Source of the DNA: DAOUCP01 sp034432155 | Lineage (GTDB): Bacteria; Chloroflexota; Anaerolineae; Epilineales; Epilineaceae | Direction of reading: 5' to 3' | Length of the DNA stretch: 9,706 nt | Assembly (NCBI GenBank): GCA_034432155.1 | Contig: DAOUCP010000060.1 | Coordinates: 1 to 9,706 of the forward strand | In this document: in pieces, positions 5,726 to 9,706 of the stretch | Layout: every line of letters begins with the position of its first letter | Position numbering within the stretch: the stretch's first letter is position 1 | Translations under genes and position numbers: made by a program | Notes under the pieces: generated by a model | Seen by the model: the letters and a program-made list of their open reading frames with translations, nothing else | What the model was told of the DNA's origin: nothing | The model's database searches: none

Positions 5726-7129
5726 TCAACGACCCCGCAGGCGCAGCACGGTGGCCAGTGTGCCGAGGAGGATCAAGGCATCCAGATAGGGCGACTGGTG
5801 CTTGATATAGTATAGATCGTATTGGAGCTTGCGTAGGCTGTCGGCCGTAGAGCTCGCATATCCTTGATGAATGGTAGCCCAGCCGGTCAAGCCGGGCCGA
5901 ACGGCGTGGCGGGCTCGGTAGAAGGGGATGTCGCGGGCCAGCTGGGCCACCAGCTCGGGACGCTCCGGGCGGGGCCCGATCAGGGACATCTCGCCACGGA
6001 GAATGTTGATGACCTGCGGTAGCTCATCGAGGCGCGTGCGCCGCAGCCAACGGCCGAGAGGGGTCACACGGGGATCGTCGACGGCCGTCCAGTTGGGTCC
6101 CAGCCGCTCGGCATCCGGAATCATGGTGCGCAGCTTGATGAGCCGGAAGGGTCGCCCACCACGGCCGACACGCTGCTGGCGGAAGAACAGTGGCCCAGGA
6201 CTGGTGGCCTTCAGGAGCGGTGCCAAGACCACGAGCAAGGGCACCAGCACGACCAAGCCGATGACGGCGACACCGGCATCCACAACACGTCGGAAGAGTC
6301 GATAAAGGCCGCGACTAGCCGGCTGATCCAGCGGTAAGGCGACGCCCCAGTGCTGGCCGATGTGTTCCACCGGCACCCGACCGGTGATCGACTCGTAGAG
6401 CAGGGGCATCGGCGTGATGGCCAGCCCTTGTTCGCAGGCATCCATGAGGGCGGCGAACATCTCGCCGTGGATGCTGTGGCTGATGGCCAGTGCCAGCTCC
6501 GAGATCTGGTGCTCGTGCGCCAGGGCTACCAGGTCAGCGCGACCGGCAAGCACCCTGACGCCGTCCACGAGACTGCCGCGTTTGGCCGGATCATCATCCA
6601 CGAAGCCGACCACTTCGAAGGCATGCGGCGCCTCTTGCCGGATCGCCGATAGCAGTTCACGGCCGGCTGCTCCAGCACCGACGATGAAGAGCCGACGCCG
6701 AAAGGCGGCACGACTGAAGACCGCGGCATACAGCTGCCGCCATAGCGGCATGGCGACGGCCGCCCCGCCGGCGAAGAAGACCACGACGTGCCGAACCAGT
6801 GTCCAGGGCGGCGGGATGAAGTAGAACAAGGCCCAGACGAGGATCAGTTGCAGGCTGACTTGGATCGACAGAACGGCCGCATCGCTCGTTCGTGGGGTGC
6901 GGCGTGGATCGTACAGCCCATTGGCCATGGCCAGCAGAAACCAAAAGCCGGCCAACAGCACAAGCCAGACGCTGTGCGTCACCAGGAAGCGTGCCGACCA
7001 TGGCCAGCCAGAACGCAACGCGCCCAGCCGCAGCGCGACCAGCGTGATGGCCACCAGGAGCACCAGATCGCCCACGATCAGGATCGTCCGGCGACCCTGG
7101 AGGCCAAGGGGCAGCGATGGGGTCCTCAT
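5726..7129 (-). CDS. Polyprenyl-phosphate sugar-1-phosphate transferase (exopolysaccharide priming enzyme)
   Basis: This 467-residue membrane protein would transfer a hexose-1-phosphate from a nucleotide sugar to undecaprenyl phosphate, the first step of a lipid-linked glycan repeat. About four N-terminal membrane segments (16-35, 48-69, 84-105, 111-129) precede a Rossmann-like domain with IVGAGAAGRELL (149-160). A further hydrophobic segment (282-306) leads into the bacterial sugar transferase domain. That domain has SPGPLFFRQQRVGRGGRPF (310-328), the catalytic Asp368-Glu369 pair in TRLDELPQVINILRGEMSLIGPRPE (positions 365-389) and VRPGLTGWA (410-418). This is the WcaJ/CpsE-type layout, with all key residues present. 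The ATG at 7129 overlaps the stop of the upstream GT2 gene as ATGA; a longer frame to 7216 would run 91 bp into that gene and adds nothing domain-like. The sugar specificity cannot be read from sequence. Confidence 0.93.
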   Translation of the reverse strand: MRTPSLPLGLQGRRTILIVGDLVLLVAITLVALRLGALRSGWPWSARFLVTHSVWLVLLAGFWFLLAMANGLYDPRRTPRTSDAAVLSIQVSLQLILVWALFYFIPPPWTLVRHVVVFFAGGAAVAMPLWRQLYAAVFSRAAFRRRLFIVGAGAAGRELLSAIRQEAPHAFEVVGFVDDDPAKRGSLVDGVRVLAGRADLVALAHEHQISELALAISHSIHGEMFAALMDACEQGLAITPMPLLYESITGRVPVEHIGQHWGVALPLDQPASRGLYRLFRRVVDAGVAVIGLVVLVPLLVVLAPLLKATSPGPLFFRQQRVGRGGRPFRLIKLRTMIPDAERLGPNWTAVDDPRVTPLGRWLRRTRLDELPQVINILRGEMSLIGPRPERPELVAQLARDIPFYRARHAVRPGLTGWATIHQGYASSTADSLRKLQYDLYYIKHQSPYLDALILLGTLATVLRLRGR

Positions 7130-8256
7130 GCGCTCAGCTGGCCGGTCCAGGGCCGGGTCGAGTGCTTCCGCCGGAGCCACGCGTGTAGCACTCCGAGCCA
7201 GAAGCCCGATCCCCATGCCAGGTGCAGGATGGGGTACACGAGCAGTAGCCAGGGAAGGTGGCGCCAGCCGGCGCGGCGAGCGACCAGGAGCGAGCTCGCC
7301 AGGTCGGCGACCGCATAGGCCACGAGCAGCGCGGCCAGCGCTACACGGGCGGCGCGGGCAACCGGCGACGCCGCGATGCCAACGACAAGGGTGGCAACGA
7401 ATAGGGCCGGGATGAGCTGTCGGGCACCGAGGGAGCGGGGATGGCGCATCACCGTCGCCGCGCGCCCGGCTCCGTAGCCGAAATACTGACGGGCGAGGGC
7501 CAAGGGCGAGCTGCGCACGAGGGTGGTGCTACGTATTGCCGGCTCCAGCCAAACGGTGCCGCCAGCCTGGCGAATACGCACGCACAGCTCGTAGTCCTGG
7601 TTGCGGACCAGGTCCTCGTCGAAGCCACCGACGGTGTCGAACACCCAGCGGGGCCAGGCGCCCAGGTACACGGTATCCACCGCTCCCTGTCCACCCAACC
7701 GGAAGCGCGCGTCGCCGGCGCCGAAGGGCGAGCTGAGGGCGAGGGCTACGGCCTCGCCGAAGGCACCTGTCCCCCGGCCGATGAAATGGCCACCCACACA
7801 CCACGCGCCGGTCCGGACCAACGTTGCCACCGCCATCGCCACATAGTCTGGCGCCGGTGTAGTGTGGCCGTCCAGCCGCACCAGAATCTCGCCACGCGCG
7901 GCTCGAATGCCAAGGTTCAAGCCGGCCGCAGTGCTGCCAGCCGGATTGTGGAGCAGTCGGATGCGTGCATCCCGCTCGGCCCGCGCCTCCACTATCGTCG
8001 CCGTGCCGTCGCGGCTTTGGCCGTCAACCACCAGGACTTCCATGCGATCACGCGGATAGGTTCCCGCCAGCAAGGCCTCCAGGCTGCCGGCGATGGTGCT
8101 AGCCTCGTCGCGCACCGGCATGACGACGCTGACGAAGGGCAGCTCCGTGTGCGAAGGGCCGTGGCCTTGCGACGCTAAGGCACGGCGCGGCCCTGGTGGG
8201 GGCGGCGGGGCGGCGCCCGTCTCGCCAACACCTTTGGGCGGTCTGGCGCCTGACAT
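7126..8256 (-). CDS. GT2 glycosyltransferase with C-terminal membrane helices, ExoA-like
   Basis: The product has 376 residues. After a Pro-rich, probably disordered N-terminus (1-38) comes a GT-A fold of family GT2. Motifs are FVSVVMPVRDEASTI (41-55), VLVVDGQSRDGT (74-85), a DxD-like metal site in RLDGHT (127-132), GGFDEDLVRNQDYEL (210-224; acceptor-side acidic residues) and later a basic YFGYGAGRA segment. Three hydrophobic segments follow (about 281-298, 303-323, 335-357). The spacing and the NQDYEL motif resemble ExoA of succinoglycan synthesis, which adds a sugar to a lipid-linked oligosaccharide on the cytoplasmic face. The ATG at 8256 is chosen because GGTGAG lies 7 nt upstream. An alternative GTG at 8268 overlaps the preceding stop as GTGA and adds four residues. 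The stop overlaps the sugar transferase start. Confidence 0.9.
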   Translation of the reverse strand: MSGARPPKGVGETGAAPPPPPGPRRALASQGHGPSHTELPFVSVVMPVRDEASTIAGSLEALLAGTYPRDRMEVLVVDGQSRDGTATIVEARAERDARIRLLHNPAGSTAAGLNLGIRAARGEILVRLDGHTTPAPDYVAMAVATLVRTGAWCVGGHFIGRGTGAFGEAVALALSSPFGAGDARFRLGGQGAVDTVYLGAWPRWVFDTVGGFDEDLVRNQDYELCVRIRQAGGTVWLEPAIRSTTLVRSSPLALARQYFGYGAGRAATVMRHPRSLGARQLIPALFVATLVVGIAASPVARAARVALAALLVAYAVADLASSLLVARRAGWRHLPWLLLVYPILHLAWGSGFWLGVLHAWLRRKHSTRPWTGQLSA

Positions 8257-8263
8257 CCGACTG

Positions 8264-8269
8264 CTCACC
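8264..8269 (-). promoter_or_regulatory. Ribosome binding site of the GT2 gene
   Basis: GGTGAG on the minus strand ends 7 nt before the ATG at 8256 and overlaps the stop codon of the upstream GT4 gene (8267-8265). It favours the ATG over the overlapping GTG at 8268, since it would be unusable for the latter. Confidence 0.5.
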
Positions 8270-9449
8270 GGCAGTCGCCGCGCAAGGTCTCGTACACGGC
8301 GACATGATGCCGCGCTACGTCGGCCCACGTCCAGGCGCCCGCTGCCGCCTCGGCCTGGTCTGCCAGTTCGCCGCGCAGTCCCGCGTCGCTGAGCACGCGC
8401 ACCAGAGCCTCGGCCAGGGCTGGGACATCCCCTGGTGGGACGAGGATGCCGCCACCAAGTGCCAGGGTTTCCGGGAGGCCGCCCACGGCCGTTGCCACAA
8501 CCGGCCGGCGGTAGGCCCGGCATAGCAGCACAACGGCGCTGTCATCGGTTTGGCGATAGGGCAGGGCGACGGCGTCGGCAGCGCTCAGATAGGCGGCGAC
8601 GCGCGGATGGGGAACGTAGCCCGGGCGGATCCAGACCGTCTCCTCCAGGCAAGCCTTGGCTACCTGGCGCTGCAGGGCGGCGGCCGCTCTCGCGCCGCCG
8701 GCCATTGCCCCCGCGATGACGAACAGAGAGCCGGGCACCTGGCGTCTCACCTCCGAAGCTGCCGCGAGCAGCACATCCACGCCCTTGTAAGGCCGGATGT
8801 GGCCGAAGTGCAACACCATGGGTCGATCGGGCGGCAGGTCCAGCCGTGCCTTGGCCTCCTCGCGGGGCAGGCGTTCGACGTTGGTGGGCGGGGCCATGGG
8901 AATCACCTCGACGTGGGAGGCGTCGAGAGTGGGGAAGAGCGCCAAGAGCCGGCTGCGACTGGCCGCCGAGTGCACGATGATACGGTCGACGGTGCGGTAG
9001 AGACGGGCGAGCTGTCTGGGGCTAAGCCATGGCCGAGCTTCGTGCGGCAGGACGTTGTGGGCCGTGAAGACGATCGGTAGCCGGCTCTGGCGAAGCCGGT
9101 GGAACGCTGCCACCTCGGCGGCCGGAAGCAGACTCCACTGCCAGTGCACGGCATTCGTTTCGCTGCTCCGGAGCCAGCGAACCACTGTCACTAGCTCCGG
9201 CCCGTAAGTAATGGCGCGTGCCAGGCGGCGGATCGGGGCATGGGATTCCAAGCGCAAGCCCAGTGGCCCGCGGAGCAAGCGCCCGAACGCCCCGCGGACG
9301 TCGACCGCGCTCGCCCAGGGTCCTGCATCGTAGTGGTGTAGCGGCTCCGAAAGCACGCTCACCCGTACGCCCGCGGCCACCAGAGCGGCCGCGAGCTCGC
9401 GGTCGTAGTAAGGAACCTGCTGCGCGGGATCGATCAGTACGAGACGCAT
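8265..9449 (-). CDS. GT4 glycosyltransferase
   Basis: This 394-residue protein has the two-domain GT-B fold of family GT4, which uses nucleotide sugars with retention of configuration. The N-terminal domain opens MRLVLIDPAQQVPYYDRELAA with a downstream FTAHNVLPHEARPWLSP (128-144) and IIVHSAASR (157-165) that mark the acceptor half. The donor half begins at VEVIPMAP (180-187), with LHFGHIRPYKGVDVLL (213-228), GYVPHPRVAAYLSAADAVALPYR (positions 277-299) and PVVATAVGGLPE (316-327). In place of the usual E-x7-E donor motif it reads TDDSAVVLLCRAYRRP, so the first Glu is absent, as in several GT4 subgroups with a Ser at this site. The ATG at 9449 overlaps the upstream GT4 gene by 16 bp; a longer frame to 9518 adds only residues antiparallel to no known fold. 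Substrate unknown; role inferred from the cluster. Confidence 0.9.
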   Translation of the reverse strand: MRLVLIDPAQQVPYYDRELAAALVAAGVRVSVLSEPLHHYDAGPWASAVDVRGAFGRLLRGPLGLRLESHAPIRRLARAITYGPELVTVVRWLRSSETNAVHWQWSLLPAAEVAAFHRLRQSRLPIVFTAHNVLPHEARPWLSPRQLARLYRTVDRIIVHSAASRSRLLALFPTLDASHVEVIPMAPPTNVERLPREEAKARLDLPPDRPMVLHFGHIRPYKGVDVLLAAASEVRRQVPGSLFVIAGAMAGGARAAAALQRQVAKACLEETVWIRPGYVPHPRVAAYLSAADAVALPYRQTDDSAVVLLCRAYRRPVVATAVGGLPETLALGGGILVPPGDVPALAEALVRVLSDAGLRGELADQAEAAAGAWTWADVARHHVAVYETLRGDCR

Positions 9450-9706
9450 GATCGCCGCTCGCTCAGCACCCGGCGGTAGAGGACGGCCAAGCGCCGTGCC
9501 GCGCGCTCGGGCGAACAATGCCTTGTCACGTGCGCCTGGCCGGCAGTCCCAAGCTGTCTGGCCAGCTCCGGGTCGCGGAGCAGCCGCAGCAAACTCATGG
9601 CCAGTGCCTGCGGATCATTGGGCCGCACCAGGAGTCCGGTCACCCCGTCCTGCACCACGTCGGGGATGCCGCCGACGGCGCTCGCCACCACGGGACGGGC
9701 GAGCGC
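9434..9706 (-). CDS. GT4 glycosyltransferase, C-terminal part (5' end outside window)
   Basis: Only the last 90 residues are in the window, entering at the right edge in frame as ALARPVVASAVGGIPDVV. This motif, followed by DGVTGLLVRPNDPQALA and LLRDPELARQLG, is the standard end of the GT-B donor-binding domain in family GT4. The last residues are SERRSCVSY before TGA at 9436-9434. The 3' end overlaps the next gene's start by 16 bp, so it belongs to the same transcription unit. The nucleotide-sugar contacts and the acceptor domain lie outside the window. Confidence 0.9.
   Translation of the reverse strand, partial: ALARPVVASAVGGIPDVVQDGVTGLLVRPNDPQALAMSLLRLLRDPELARQLGTAGQAHVTRHCSPERAARRLAVLYRRVLSERRSCVSY

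Noticed and set aside
5076..5729. A 217-codon minus-strand frame starting at the end of the sugar transferase and running into mutY
   Set aside because: Most of it is a shadow of mutY in another frame. The exact-fit 48-codon frame in the same gap has the better codon-position pattern.
7130..7216. Upstream extension of the sugar transferase to 7216
   Set aside because: It would overlap the GT2 gene by 91 bp and adds a segment without membrane or domain character; the ATGA overlap at 7129 fits the spacing of the other genes.
1..9706. CRISPR arrays, insertion sequences, tRNA or rRNA genes
   Set aside because: I saw no regularly spaced repeats, transposase motifs, terminal inverted repeats or RNA gene signatures on either strand.

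Overview
The window is a dense, high-GC bacterial segment with about nine main genes, nearly all abutting or overlapping. The composition, the lipoprotein and the pairing of a long MerR-type regulator with a VIT/VWA protein would fit Chloroflexota. That placement is an impression from gene content; no rRNA or marker gene confirms it.

Left part (1-2043, minus strand): a two-gene unit. A MerR-type regulator (1403-2008) is followed after 3 nt by a VIT + von Willebrand factor A protein (1-1399), which runs off the left edge. The regulator has a near-ideal promoter (TTGACA, 17 bp, TACACT) that places the transcription start on or beside an ATG, so it is probably leaderless. Two perfect palindromes lie inside this promoter and look like an autoregulatory operator.

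Intergenic stretch (2044-2308): about 265 bp containing a possible weak plus-strand promoter, a 20-bp direct repeat with one mismatch, and a GC-rich hairpin just before the next gene.

Middle (2309-4494, plus strand): a putative lipoprotein with TolB/PD40-like beta-propeller motifs is joined by a GTGA overlap to a single-domain biotin protein ligase (BirA without the DNA-binding domain).

Right part (4481-9706, minus strand): a tightly packed exopolysaccharide-type cluster. In transcription order it holds the C-terminal end of a GT4 glycosyltransferase, a complete GT4 glycosyltransferase, an ExoA-like GT2 glycosyltransferase with C-terminal membrane helices, and a polyprenyl-phosphate sugar-1-phosphate transferase. 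The last of these would start the lipid-linked glycan that the others extend. A previously unlabelled 48-codon ORF then exactly fills the space before mutY, the last gene, whose end overlaps birA convergently by 14 bp.

The most notable points are: the MutY homologue keeps its Fe-S cluster, catalytic Asp and 8-oxoG-recognition motif but has Ala where the essential catalytic Glu should be; the exact-fit 48-codon ORF between the sugar transferase and mutY; and the palindrome-filled leaderless promoter controlling the MerR/VIT-VWA pair.
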